DNA of 60,096 bases, taken from NCBI GenBank assembly GCA_002354205.1, contig DELD01000027.1, forward strand, positions 53,975-114,070. Reading direction: 5' to 3'. The DNA is from Micavibrio sp. UBA2705. GTDB lineage: Bacteria > Pseudomonadota > Alphaproteobacteria > Micavibrionales > Micavibrionaceae. Position 1 is the stretch's first letter. Each line of letters opens with the position of its first letter. This document shows, one piece after another, positions 1 to 8,210 of this stretch. The notes below the pieces were generated by a model. That model did not search any database. It was not told where the DNA came from and saw only the letters and a program-made list of their open reading frames with translations. The position numbers and the translations under genes are program-made.

Positions 1-603
1 GGCGAGTCCCCCCGCCATTGTAAACCAAAAAAACGCATATGATTTATGCTTATTGCGCAGTTCAGGTTTGGCGCTGCGCCCTTGGATAATATTTGAAAGC
101 AATAAATGTGCATCCGCATCAAACAAATAAAGCGGCGCGTCTGTATCATCCTCATCACGCTTACGTAGCATGGCGGTAAAGTCAAACTCCTGTCCGTCAA
201 AAGCACGCAGCTTGTCAATGGCACTTTGTTTCTGCTCGTAATATATCCAGCCAAGGTTTATCCGCGCAGGCAACGTATCATCAAGCAGAATACCCGCGCG
301 AATAATATAGGCCGGCACGCCATCATGGGGGGATGAGGGCATAAATTCTATATTTTCTGCGCTTTGTAGCCGCCCCGATATAATGCCGCGGTAAAAACTA
401 TTCGGCGCAAGCCCCTCATGGATTTCAGCAATATGCTGCGCTGTAATAGGGAAACGCTCAGGGTCTTTGGCATATTCGCGCTCAAGCGAGGCTTGCAAAC
501 TATTTTTCCATGCAAGACGCTCAACTTGCCAAAAACCAAGCTTTAGCAGGATCATAATCCCGATAATCGTAAATAAGCCTGCGAGGATTGATTTTGCGTG
601 CAT
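1..603 (-). CDS. SURF1 family cytochrome oxidase assembly protein (3' end cut by window edge)
   Basis: The minus-strand frame starts with ATG at 603 and stays open to base 1, giving 201 visible residues without the C-terminus. An N-terminal membrane helix (about residues 7-22, LAGLFTIIGIMILLKLG) is followed by the SURF1 signature GFWQVERLAWK. Near the edge SYAFFWFTMAGGLA matches the start of the second SURF1 helix. SURF1 helps insert heme a into subunit I of aa3-type oxidases in the inner membrane. The ctaC and ctaD genes lie 9.4 kb to the right rather than next to it. The gene is transcribed divergently from thyA and is the first gene of its transcript. The identification is firm; only the truncated end is unknown. 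Confidence 0.88.
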   Translation of the reverse strand, partial: MHAKSILAGLFTIIGIMILLKLGFWQVERLAWKNSLQASLEREYAKDPERFPITAQHIAEIHEGLAPNSFYRGIISGRLQSAENIEFMPSSPHDGVPAYIIRAGILLDDTLPARINLGWIYYEQKQSAIDKLRAFDGQEFDFTAMLRKRDEDDTDAPLYLFDADAHLLLSNIIQGRSAKPELRNKHKSYAFFWFTMAGGLA

Positions 604-621
604 GAAATTGCCCTTAAATAC

Positions 622-650
622 TTGTGAATCTGTACCTATGCCACTATAGA
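622..650 (+). promoter_or_regulatory. Candidate sigma-70 promoter for thyA-folA
   Basis: TTGTGA at 622-627 and TATAGA at 645-650 are separated by exactly 17 bases, in the gap between the divergent SURF1 and thyA starts. This would give a leader of about 70 bases before thyA. It is a pattern match only. Confidence 0.45.
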
Positions 651-728
651 CCAGAAGAATTTAAACTTCTAAACTTAAATCAATCATAGCATTTTCTTTT
701 CACGCAGCTCAGACAAGGACGTTAAACC

Positions 729-1580
729 ATGAAACAATATTTAGAGCTTTGCCAGCGCATTGTCGATGAAGGCCAGTGGGTCGAAAACGCGCGCACAGGC
801 ATTCGCTGCCTGACCGTGATAAATGCTGACCTTGAATATGATGTCGCCAATAATAAATTCCCGCTTATCACCACGCGCAAAAGCTTTTATAAAGCCGCGA
901 TTGCCGAATTGCTGGGCTATCTGCGCGGCTATGATAATGCGGCGGACTTCCGCGATATTGGCTGCAAAACATGGGATGCCAATGCCAATTTAAACGCCGC
1001 ATGGCTTGCCAACCCGCACCGCAAGGGTGAAGATGATATGGGGCGCGTTTACGGCGTACAGGGGCGCTCATGGGCAAAGCCTGATGGCAGCCACCTCGAC
1101 CAATTAAAAAAGGTGATTGATAATTTAAGCAACGGCATTGATGATCGCGGGGAGATTGTCACATTTTACAACCCCGGCGAATTTGACATGGGTTGCTTGC
1201 GCCCATGTATGCATACGCACACATTCTCTTTGCTTGGTGACACATTATCGCTGACCAGTTATCAACGCAGCTGTGATGTGCCGCTTGGCCTTAATTTCAA
1301 CCAAATTCAGTGTTTTGTCCTGCTCGCCTTAGTCGCGCAAATCACAGGGCACAAAGCGGGCAAGGCCTATCACAAAATCGTCAATGCACATATTTATGAG
1401 AACCAATTAGAACAAATGCGTGATGTGCAGCTAAAGCGCGAGCCATTCCCTTCACCGCAGCTGACTATTAATCCAGAGATCAAATCGCTTGAAGATATTG
1501 AAACATGGGTCAGTACCAAAGACTTTACACTGAGCGGCTACCAAAGCCACGAAGCCATTAAATACCCCTTTGCGGTATAG
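729..1580 (+). CDS. thyA: Thymidylate synthase
   Basis: This enzyme makes dTMP from dUMP with methylene-tetrahydrofolate as carbon donor and reductant. The 283-residue protein is somewhat longer than the 264 residues of E. coli ThyA and resembles the long bacterial type. The catalytic cysteine is in RPCMHTH (about Cys160). The dUMP-phosphate segment SYQRSCDVPLGLNFN follows, and the C-terminus ends in HEAIKYPFAV as expected. AAGGA sits about ten bases before the ATG. folA follows after 21 bases, so the dihydrofolate released here is recycled by the next gene product. The call is secure. Confidence 0.97.
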   Translation: MKQYLELCQRIVDEGQWVENARTGIRCLTVINADLEYDVANNKFPLITTRKSFYKAAIAELLGYLRGYDNAADFRDIGCKTWDANANLNAAWLANPHRKGEDDMGRVYGVQGRSWAKPDGSHLDQLKKVIDNLSNGIDDRGEIVTFYNPGEFDMGCLRPCMHTHTFSLLGDTLSLTSYQRSCDVPLGLNFNQIQCFVLLALVAQITGHKAGKAYHKIVNAHIYENQLEQMRDVQLKREPFPSPQLTINPEIKSLEDIETWVSTKDFTLSGYQSHEAIKYPFAV

Positions 1581-1601
1581 GTAAAAAGGATCAACACCAC
1601 C

Positions 1602-2111
1602 ATGGGCATTTGTTCACTTATCGCCGCCGTGGCTGATAACGGCGTTATCGGCAAAGATAATGATTTGATCTGGTATATCCCTGAGGATTTGAAGTATTTC
1701 AAAGACACCACATCAGGTAAACCTGTCGTCATGGGGCGCAAAACATTTGAGTCCATCGTGGAGCGTATCGGAAAACCGCTACCCAAGCGCCGCAATGTCA
1801 TCATCACTCGCCAAGCCGATTACGAAGGCCTTGGCGCAGATGTCGTCAGCGATGTGAATAGCGGCATATTTACCGCCAAGCAACATGCCGATGGTGAATT
1901 TTTTATCCTTGGCGGCGCGCAGATATATGCAGAAACCATTGATTTATGTGATCGCCTCTATATTACAGAGGTGCATCAATCTTACGAGGGCGATAGCCAC
2001 TTCCCAGAAATAGATAAAACACTCTGGAAAGAAATCAGTCGCAAAAACAATAAAGGGGATGCCAGTAAAGCCATCCCCGATTATAGTTTTGTGATTTATG
2101 AGCGCCGTTAA
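1602..2111 (+). CDS. folA: Dihydrofolate reductase
   Basis: This enzyme reduces dihydrofolate to tetrahydrofolate with NADPH and regenerates the cofactor used by the adjacent ThyA. The 169 residues show the family pattern: ISLIAAVADNGVIGKDN-like start (here CSLIAAVADNGVIG), WYIPEDLKYFK with the catalytic acidic residue, then VVMGRKTFESI and FILGGAQIYAET for nucleotide binding. It follows thyA by 21 bases in one operon. Its stop lies only three bases from the stop of the convergent phosphodiesterase gene. The W-Y-I-P-E-D variant replaces the usual W-x-L-P-x-D and is conservative. Confidence 0.96.
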   Translation: MGICSLIAAVADNGVIGKDNDLIWYIPEDLKYFKDTTSGKPVVMGRKTFESIVERIGKPLPKRRNVIITRQADYEGLGADVVSDVNSGIFTAKQHADGEFFILGGAQIYAETIDLCDRLYITEVHQSYEGDSHFPEIDKTLWKEISRKNNKGDASKAIPDYSFVIYERR

Positions 2112-2114
2112 GCC

Positions 2115-2858
2115 CTAATGCATACGCGGTAAATTCTCTTTAATGACATCAGGACAATCGCTAAAGAAGCCGTCAACGCCTAAATTAACAAGGCGGCGGG
2201 CGAGCATTGGGTCGTTTACGGTGTAGCAAAGCAGCGGAAGCTCAAAATCGAGCAAGGCTTCAACGGCGCTGGCTTCGGTTTCAGAATCAAAGTTAATGGT
2301 TTTTGGCGTGAAAAACTCCACGAGATCGGCAAGGTTCTCTGGCATTTCTTTTTCAAGCAGCAAACCGCGCGCCCAATCGCCAGCCATATCACAGGCAACT
2401 TCTAACGAGACATGCGAAAAACTTGAAATCAGCAGGCGGTCATGCGCATCCCAACTTGCCGCGAGCAAATCGAGGGCGACTTCGGCGGTTTCTTTTTCGC
2501 GCCCTGGGCATGGTTTAATCTCCATATTAAAGCCAAGATCACGTTCATAAATAACGTCTAAGGCTTCTTCTAATGTCGGAATTTTTACGCCGGCGAAGCT
2601 ATCGGCATACCAACTGCCCGCTTCTAATTGCTTAATATCGTCATAAAGCATGTCTGCAACGGGGCCTGAGCCGTTCGTTGTGCGCTCCAATGTGTCATCA
2701 TGAAAAATGATTGGCACCTCGTCCTTGGTCAGTTTCACATCAAGTTCAACCCATTTAATGCCTAAGTCAGCAGCAGTATGGATCGATTCTAATGTATTTT
2801 CTGGCGCATATGATTTTGCGCCGCGATGACCAATAACCCTAGGAAGACGTAAAGACAT
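2115..2858 (-). CDS. Glycerophosphodiester phosphodiesterase
   Basis: The protein hydrolyses glycerophosphodiesters from phospholipid turnover to glycerol-3-phosphate and an alcohol. Its 247 residues match cytosolic UgpQ in length. The GDPD signature is clear: VIGHRGAKSYAPENT, then ELDVKLTKDEVPIIFHDDTLERTTNG, with the catalytic histidines in HRG and FHDD, and NMEIKP further on for metal binding. There is no signal peptide, so it should act in the cytoplasm. No ugp transport genes lie beside it; it is a single gene convergent with folA. Symbol left blank because UgpQ and GlpQ cannot be told apart by function here. Confidence 0.93.
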   Translation of the reverse strand: MSLRLPRVIGHRGAKSYAPENTLESIHTAADLGIKWVELDVKLTKDEVPIIFHDDTLERTTNGSGPVADMLYDDIKQLEAGSWYADSFAGVKIPTLEEALDVIYERDLGFNMEIKPCPGREKETAEVALDLLAASWDAHDRLLISSFSHVSLEVACDMAGDWARGLLLEKEMPENLADLVEFFTPKTINFDSETEASAVEALLDFELPLLCYTVNDPMLARRLVNLGVDGFFSDCPDVIKENLPRMH

Positions 2859-3033
2859 TTGTAACCTTTATATTATATATTTAAATGCTATCGCCCCTTA
2901 TAGCGCAACGTGCGCAGGGTGTCACTAGCAAATATTTTCGCCTAAGGAAATCCATATTAAGGAAATTTAAAGAAGTTTTCTATATCATGCAAATGTGAGT
3001 GAAAAAAATATTCTCGTGTGTGGAGAAAGAACA

Positions 3034-3675
3034 ATGCGTAATCTATCATTAGCCGCCGCTATGGAGGCTTTCGTAACAAAACCAGAGCTTTTGGACGTTA
3101 ATGTAAAACAGCGTTCCGAAAAGAAGCGTGAAAAAGACAAATCAGGCAGTGACCTTCCTGGCCGTCTTGACCGTGTATCACAGGAGCTTTCCTTATATAT
3201 TTCAGTAGATCCGATTTTAGCGAGCCTACATAAAGAATATTTAGATGCTTGCGCATTATTAGATGGCCTCGCTGCTAAAAATAATCCTGATTACAGCCCG
3301 ATGGCTACCGTTGCCAGCGACCGCGTCGAGAGCGCACATAGCGCCTTTAGCGCTAGGCTGATTGAGCTGCGCAGTGATGAAACTACAAGCGCCATGGTTG
3401 AAATGAAGCGCCATAGACTTCTTCTTGAAGAAATGGAAGAGCGTAAAATTGCGCGCCGTATGAAAGAAGAAAAAGCGTATTTATACAAAAAAGATGTCGA
3501 TGCGACGAAAGAGAAAAAAGCAAAGCGTGAAAAGACATTCGCCATTGATATGTTCATGGCTTACATGATGATGAGCTGGACGATGCACGCGCAAAGTCGC
3601 CGTGAACTTAAATATGCTTTCGAAGATGCCTTTATTGGCCAAGTTTCGCGCCAAAAAACAGGCACGGCAGGCTAA
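3034..3675 (+). CDS. Hypothetical charged coiled-coil protein
   Basis: I do not recognise this family. The ATG at 3034 is preferred over an upstream in-frame GTG at 2995 because GGAGA lies about seven bases before it. The 213-residue protein has no signal peptide. It is rich in Lys, Arg and Glu, with a predicted helical or coiled-coil stretch around residues 115-175 (MVEMKRHRLLLEEMEERK and following). A methionine-rich patch, MFMAYMMMSW, near residue 180 could be a short amphipathic or membrane-associated helix. It stands alone between convergent neighbours and ends at a shared hairpin terminator. Confidence 0.7.
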   Translation: MRNLSLAAAMEAFVTKPELLDVNVKQRSEKKREKDKSGSDLPGRLDRVSQELSLYISVDPILASLHKEYLDACALLDGLAAKNNPDYSPMATVASDRVESAHSAFSARLIELRSDETTSAMVEMKRHRLLLEEMEERKIARRMKEEKAYLYKKDVDATKEKKAKREKTFAIDMFMAYMMMSWTMHAQSRRELKYAFEDAFIGQVSRQKTGTAG

Positions 3676-3697
3676 AAAACTTAAAGAGAGATAAGAT

Positions 3698-3738
3698 AAA
3701 CGCCTAGTAGACAGCATAAAAACTGCGGCTAGGCGTTT
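3698..3738. terminator. Bidirectional hairpin between convergent genes
   Basis: AAACGCCTAG at 3698-3707 pairs perfectly over ten bases with CTAGGCGTTT at 3729-3738. It lies exactly between the stop codons of the convergent genes at 3675 and 3740. The terminal A and T runs are short (three bases in the stem), so efficiency is uncertain, but the position suggests a terminator for both sides. Confidence 0.6.
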
Positions 3739-3739
3739 A

Positions 3740-4966
3740 CTATGAAGGCACGTAAATTTGAACGCCATGCGCTGCGCTACGGATACGCACATAATGGTTT
3801 TGCATATCGGCGCAATATTGTTCTTTTAGCATTTCATATTTTTTAATATCCAAAATACTATCGCCCATGCCGAACTGCGCTAAATAGCTTTGCAGATACG
3901 CCGCCTCTTCAGGTTTACTGCGCAGCACGTTATCATTATGCGCTTTATGCTCTTTGCGCGTCGTTAGTGCAAAATATGGGTTATATTCAGCCCTTGGCCC
4001 TAAAGGCGTTTGGCATTCAATAATTTCGTCTTCCCCAAGCCCTTGGCGCGGCATGGTAAATTCATCGGTTAGTAAAGATAGCGCAAGGACTTCGCCACCC
4101 ATAGCCTTTAAACGCTGGGCGAGCCCATGTTCAGGCGCATTATCTGTCATATCACCATTAATATGCGCTTTACCGCAAAACTGCACACTCAACCCCGCCT
4201 GACATGCCTGAGCGCGCTGCTGTAACATGGTTGCCATATGGGCATTACGTATTTTCATGCCCTCCGGCGATGCGATGTGAAACAGGCCATCTGGGTCTTC
4301 GCCACAAAGCGCTATCGCCGAGCGCGCTTTAGGGTCAGCGCATTCAATAATTTCATCGCAATCATAAGAAATATCGCTGCTGATAAAAGACACATCATCA
4401 CCATTGGCAAAAGATTGCAGTACATAATGCGCTAAACTTTTATGTGCGAAATATGCGGCGGGGTTTTCGGCTTGATAAAAACGCAACTTCAAACTCAGCG
4501 CTGTTTTCTGATCGGCCTGCAATAGCCCATTCACAATCGTAGGGTTATCGAGATAGGAACGGTCTGGGTTATAAAACCGCGCTAATAAATCATAAGGCTG
4601 CTCATAAGCCACGCTGATGTGACGCCCCATTGTCTTTAAAGAATCGAGGAGCAATATGTGGTGCAGGTAATGCTGTAAGCTTTCATGGTCTTCGCCAACA
4701 AGAAGATAAAGCGGTGCATCTCCCTTACCTTGCGCATCCATTGTGGCGCGTTTCGTCGCGATTTTGTCATGCGCGCGCGCAACGCTCTGCATAATCGCCT
4801 TCGCCGCGGGGTCAATATTTTGCTCATCAGCATTTAGCGCAGCTTTAGGCAAGCCGGCAGCTTGATGCTGGGCGTTATTTACGTTTGAAGATGCATTATA
4901 ATCTTCTTTAATCGGCTTATCCCCCTTCGAGATTTGCTCTTTTTTTATTTTACATACTTTCGTCAA
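3740..4966 (-). CDS. GExH/CGxxHxxGD family protein, member A (EreA/ChaN-like superfamily, function unknown)
   Basis: This is the first of four related proteins in the window (others at 12521, 13624 and 14658). Shared elements are a helix with K-R-x-x-x-D-A-x-G, a strand PLYLLVGEDHE (GEDH at about 91-94), HHILLLDSL, then SPEGMKIRNAHMA, VQFCGKAHINGD, EYNPYF and a C-terminal E-E-x-x-Y motif. The order GExH ... RNxxMA ... GxxH resembles erythromycin esterase, ChaN and TraB/TIKI proteins, so a hydrolase-like fold is inferred. No signal peptide is seen. The first start is a TTG at 4966 without a clear ribosome site, and the first 40-45 residues are absent from the paralogues, so the true start may be further in. 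It follows the YdcF-like gene by 31 bases. Confidence 0.72.
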   Translation of the reverse strand: MTKVCKIKKEQISKGDKPIKEDYNASSNVNNAQHQAAGLPKAALNADEQNIDPAAKAIMQSVARAHDKIATKRATMDAQGKGDAPLYLLVGEDHESLQHYLHHILLLDSLKTMGRHISVAYEQPYDLLARFYNPDRSYLDNPTIVNGLLQADQKTALSLKLRFYQAENPAAYFAHKSLAHYVLQSFANGDDVSFISSDISYDCDEIIECADPKARSAIALCGEDPDGLFHIASPEGMKIRNAHMATMLQQRAQACQAGLSVQFCGKAHINGDMTDNAPEHGLAQRLKAMGGEVLALSLLTDEFTMPRQGLGEDEIIECQTPLGPRAEYNPYFALTTRKEHKAHNDNVLRSKPEEAAYLQSYLAQFGMGDSILDIKKYEMLKEQYCADMQNHYVRIRSAAHGVQIYVPS

Positions 4967-4997
4967 GCAAGCTTATACACTATTTATTTTTCATATA

Positions 4998-5636
4998 CTA
5001 GGGGTTTTTCATTATTTGGCGTGCCTTGCGGTTAATATCATCGATATCAACTTCGGCAATCCAGCCCTTTTTTATATACGGATCAATGCGTTGGTACTGA
5101 TCCAAAGCGGCGCGTCTAAAGCCGTCATGTTCATACCATTTTTGTACGGGATGTGCGTAGCCATTCACCCCGACATGCATGGCAAATATTTCAGGCCACT
5201 GCGCCTTTAAGGTCATTAGAAAACGCCGTGAGGCCTTAATGTTACCGAAAGAAATAATGCTCTGCGCATCTTTAAGCGCGGCGTGCTGGTTAAAAGCGGC
5301 CTTGCAGTTTAAAACATTTTGCTGTGTGTTCGAGGCTGTATTCTCAAGTAAAATACGGCTTTGCGGCACGCCGCGCGCCATTAAAAACTTTTCTATGCGC
5401 TCTGCTTCGGTTTCGTAAATATTATCTAAAGGGTCATCAGGCTCGCAATACACCCCGCCACTTACCGCAACATAAGGGAAATAGCCTAAATGATAATAAT
5501 TTGCCGCTTCATTTGCGAGATTGCGGCAAATTGTCTTATTGCCAAAGATCATCGCCGCATCGGCGCGGGCAAGCGCAGTTTTCTCAATCAGCAAATATTG
5601 GCCGATTTTATTAAAGTCCTGTATATTTTTTGACAT
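4998..5636 (-). CDS. YdcF-like (DUF218) protein
   Basis: The pattern fits the DUF218/YdcF fold: DAAMIFGNK near the N-terminus, then YFPYVAVSGGVY, TEAERIEKFLMARGVPQSRILLENTASNTQQNV, and a later strand SIISFGNIKASRRFLMTL. The E-A-x-x-x-x-x-x-L-x-x-x-G-V-P and E-x-x-A-x-N-T-x-x-N elements are the family's best-known ones. ATG at 5636 is chosen over an in-frame ATG at 5651 because AGGGGA precedes it by about eight bases; this gives 212 residues. No membrane anchor is visible, so this is a soluble member. It is transcribed just ahead of GExH member A and the two likely share a message. The biochemical role of the family is poorly known. Confidence 0.8.
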   Translation of the reverse strand: MSKNIQDFNKIGQYLLIEKTALARADAAMIFGNKTICRNLANEAANYYHLGYFPYVAVSGGVYCEPDDPLDNIYETEAERIEKFLMARGVPQSRILLENTASNTQQNVLNCKAAFNQHAALKDAQSIISFGNIKASRRFLMTLKAQWPEIFAMHVGVNGYAHPVQKWYEHDGFRRAALDQYQRIDPYIKKGWIAEVDIDDINRKARQIMKNP

Positions 5637-5684
5637 TATTTTCCCCTGCATTCTCGGCCTTTTCTCAAGGCGCTCTTTTTGAAC

Positions 5685-5710
5685 AAAGACTCAACTTTTA
5701 TAGAGTCCTT
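5685..5710 (-). terminator. Possible terminator after the DsbA-like pair
   Basis: AAAGACTC at 5685-5692 pairs with GAGTCCTT at 5703-5710 (one G-T wobble on the minus strand). It is downstream of the stop of the minus-strand gene at 5737 and before the next minus-strand gene. The following T run is short. Confidence 0.35.
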
Positions 5711-5736
5711 ACACAAAGGTCAATGCAGCTTATAGA

Positions 5737-6555
5737 TTATTGCGGCGCTTCTTCTTGAGAATTTTGCGGCTCAGAATCCTGCGGCGTAGAATCTGGCGCA
5801 GCAGGGTTTTGGACAGCGGCGTTTGCTGGTGCATTGTTTTTAGGGACGGTAAATTCTGAAGCGGCTTCGTTTGCGATTTCTTCGTCAAACATTTGTAGAA
5901 ATTCTTCAGGGCGGGTATCACGCTCCATAGGCATATATAAGCGGCGACCAATGACGAAAGACGGCACATAATGCGCACCAACTTCTATGGCGAGCTTCTG
6001 GTTATACTCAATCGCCTCACCAATTTCCACTTGATCACTCATACGCAGCATGTCTATGACTGGCAAGCCTGCTGTATCAAGAACATCAATTGCGCGATCA
6101 ACATCCATTTTGCCTTGCGTAGCGAAAATTGTCTTGTGAAATGCGGGGAACACGCCCATGCGCGCAGCTGCCATTGCGAGCTTTGCCATTGCAAAAGAAT
6201 CCTCCCCCATAAACGGCACAGGGCGAATAACAACGCGAACATCATCGCGCGCCTCCATCGCTTCATGCAAAGTGGTTTCTTCAATTACACAATAGGGGCA
6301 GTTATAGTCATAGAATACGACCACGCGCAAAGCGGAATTCTCATCACCCATAATCGTCAGCGCAGTATCGGTATCAAAAATATCCGCTAATTCGCCATCA
6401 TGCAGTACTTTCTTCGCAAAGCCTTCTTTATCAACCTCGATAGGAACAAACTTTTCTTGTTTACCTTTTTGGTATTGCGGCAAAACAAAGAAATAGCCAA
6501 ACCCCACCAAAGAGATAATTGCGCAAATAATGAATGTTGTCAGAAAGTAGCGCAT
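5737..6555 (-). CDS. Membrane-anchored DsbA-like thioredoxin-fold oxidoreductase, C-terminal Pro/Gln tail
   Basis: An N-terminal membrane helix (about residues 4-26) anchors a periplasmic DsbA-like domain. The active site is VVFYDYNCPYCVIEE with a C-P-Y-C pair, and the cis-proline loop is HYVPSFVIGRRLY. The last 40 residues, rich in Asn, Pro, Ala, Gln and Glu, are low-complexity. The family oxidises or isomerises disulfides in secreted proteins. It follows a second DsbA-like gene by 22 bases, so the two are co-transcribed. Possible clients include the cysteine-containing cytochrome oxidase subunit II or the bufferin peptide of this window, but this is inference. Whether it works as oxidase or reductase cannot be told from the CxxC alone. 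Confidence 0.88.
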   Translation of the reverse strand: MRYFLTTFIICAIISLVGFGYFFVLPQYQKGKQEKFVPIEVDKEGFAKKVLHDGELADIFDTDTALTIMGDENSALRVVVFYDYNCPYCVIEETTLHEAMEARDDVRVVIRPVPFMGEDSFAMAKLAMAAARMGVFPAFHKTIFATQGKMDVDRAIDVLDTAGLPVIDMLRMSDQVEIGEAIEYNQKLAIEVGAHYVPSFVIGRRLYMPMERDTRPEEFLQMFDEEIANEAASEFTVPKNNAPANAAVQNPAAPDSTPQDSEPQNSQEEAPQ

Positions 6556-6577
6556 GTAAAGCCCCCTAAAGCTTTGT

Positions 6578-7345
6578 TTATTGTTGCGAGGTGATCATCG
6601 GCTTCATGCTTTCGAACGGAATATAGCCCGGCACAAATTCGTCACCAATGATAAAGGCCGGCGTACCTGATATACCTAAGCCATCAGCAAGTTCGCGGTT
6701 ACGCAAAAGCAAGGCCGCGACCTCTTTGCCATTGGCATCCGCTTTTAACTTTTCAAAATCCATACCTAATTCATCAGAAATTGTTTTGAACAAAGCTTCG
6801 CTTTTTGCGCCATTTTTTTCAAATAGAGCGATGTGGAAATCAAAATACTTGCCTTGCATATCTGCCGCCAAAGCAAATTTCGCCGCTTCGCGTGAAGAAT
6901 TACCAAGCACAGGGAGATCAACAAAAGCGACCTTAACGTCAAGTTCCTTATCGGCAATAGCTTGTTGAACGGCATCAAAGCCGCGTTTACAATAGCCGCA
7001 GTTATAATCCATGAACTCAACAATCAAGAATTCAGCGTCTGCATTTCCGCCATAAGGGACTTTCAAGTCTTTCGACTTAATATCATCCAGCAGGTTACCT
7101 GACGCTTCTTTTGCGCCTTTTGATTTCTCTTCGGCAAGGCGCTTATGATAAAGTTCAACAGATTCCATAAGGACTTCAGGGTTATTCATGATGAATTGGT
7201 GGATCATGTCATTAACGACAGCTTTTTGATCCTCGGACATTGATGAATCAATTTTTGTATCCGCCTGCGCTGGCGCGGCAAATGACAAAATAAGGGCAGC
7301 GGCCCCAAAACCAAACAAACTTAAACCACGCTGAAACATAACCAT
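6578..7345 (-). CDS. Periplasmic DsbA/Com1-like disulfide oxidoreductase
   Basis: A signal peptide ends near APAQA. It is followed by a helical N-terminal segment (NDMIHQFIMNNPEVLMESVE) typical of alphaproteobacterial Com1-type DsbA proteins, then VEFMDYNCGYCKRG with a C-G-Y-C active site, and the cis-proline segment GISGTPAFIIGDEFVPGYIP. ATG at 7345 is chosen because AAGGAG lies five bases before it; an in-frame GTG two codons earlier overlaps that ribosome site. The gene heads the two-gene dsb operon and has an ECF-type promoter candidate about 45 bases upstream. The fold and periplasmic location are firm; the exact redox direction is not. Confidence 0.92.
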   Translation of the reverse strand: MVMFQRGLSLFGFGAAALILSFAAPAQADTKIDSSMSEDQKAVVNDMIHQFIMNNPEVLMESVELYHKRLAEEKSKGAKEASGNLLDDIKSKDLKVPYGGNADAEFLIVEFMDYNCGYCKRGFDAVQQAIADKELDVKVAFVDLPVLGNSSREAAKFALAADMQGKYFDFHIALFEKNGAKSEALFKTISDELGMDFEKLKADANGKEVAALLLRNRELADGLGISGTPAFIIGDEFVPGYIPFESMKPMITSQQ

Positions 7346-7390
7346 CTTCACTCCTTAAAACTGATAATTGCACATTGCACTTTATTACTA

Positions 7391-7416
7391 TTCGCGCCAC
7401 ATGCATGAAACGTTAC
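7391..7416 (-). promoter_or_regulatory. Candidate ECF-type promoter for the DsbA-like pair
   Basis: On the minus strand GTAACG (7416-7411) is followed after exactly 16 bases by CGAA (7394-7391). This is one base from the GTAACC-N16-CGAA motif that occurs exactly upstream of the bufferin operon at 54936-54961. The -10 element lies about 45 bases before the ATG at 7345. Pattern match only. Confidence 0.4.
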
Positions 7417-7533
7417 AAAGCAATGATAAAGTAAGATAAAATAAATGGAAGAGCCAATGTTTAATAATATACAAATAGCAACGCAAAAGCATAAAGACAG
7501 AAAGAAATACAGGCAGATAAAGAGCGCGCCGTA

Positions 7534-8097
7534 TTATGCGTTCGCAGCCTTAGAGATTGTATGGGTCAAATAATCACTGAAATTTTCACTGACTGTTTTA
7601 TTCGCGGCCTTTGGCATATCGCCCATGCCAATCATATCAAGCATTGGGATATCATCGATATTTTCCTGATGCGCATGAAGGTAAGTCGCAACGTCAGCAT
7701 TATGCGCCGCATATATCGCAAGCGCGGCATTAATGTCATCTGCACTTTGGATAAAACACTGCGTTTGCGCAATATGTAACTCGCTAAGCTCTTTGACCGC
7801 AAAACGCACAGAGCGCGGCATACGCTCATTATAGAAAGCGACGTGCTCAGGGGTAAGCGCCAATAGTTTATCATCGCTGCCGCGATAAAGCTTATTAATA
7901 CAGCCTGATAAATGTTCATTCCAAATATTTACAGTAAGGCATAAAGAATTTCTCACAAAAAGCACACGGTCAGTGTCTGCCTGCGCAATTTTGTTCGCCG
8001 CAAAGGCTTTGTCAATATTTTGAGTCACGACAACCAAACGGTGCATCGCATTGAGTACTGACATTGCATTGTCTCTCAGTGTCTTATCTGCGGCCAT
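7534..8097 (-). CDS. Hypothetical protein
   Basis: I do not recognise it. Starting from ATG at 8097, which has AAGGT about eight bases upstream, the protein has 187 residues; an in-frame ATG at 8145 would add 16 basic residues with a weaker ribosome site. It is mostly alpha-helical in appearance (MSVLNAMHRLVVVTQNIDKA near the start) with no signal peptide or membrane helix. Two cysteines occur in the middle, in NSLCLTV and SGCINK. It sits alone between the dsb operon and ubiA. About 190 bases on its downstream side carry no gene. Confidence 0.65.
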   Translation of the reverse strand: MAADKTLRDNAMSVLNAMHRLVVVTQNIDKAFAANKIAQADTDRVLFVRNSLCLTVNIWNEHLSGCINKLYRGSDDKLLALTPEHVAFYNERMPRSVRFAVKELSELHIAQTQCFIQSADDINAALAIYAAHNADVATYLHAHQENIDDIPMLDMIGMGDMPKAANKTVSENFSDYLTHTISKAANA

Positions 8098-8210
8098 TGT
8101 TACTACCTTTTTATGTCTGCGCCCAAAGCGTGTGTTTTTATTCATATTACCCAGAAGAAACTAACATTTAACATAAAACTAGATTTTGTCAAGCTTTTTA
8201 CAAAATCAGC

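Noticed and set aside
2861..2866. GTAACC near the start of the phosphodiesterase gene
   Set aside because: The base pattern 16 positions later is AAAT, not CGAA, and it points away from that gene.
7445..7573. A 42-codon plus-strand frame in the gap after the dsb promoter
   Set aside because: No ribosome site, and it runs into the 3' end of the minus-strand gene at 7534.
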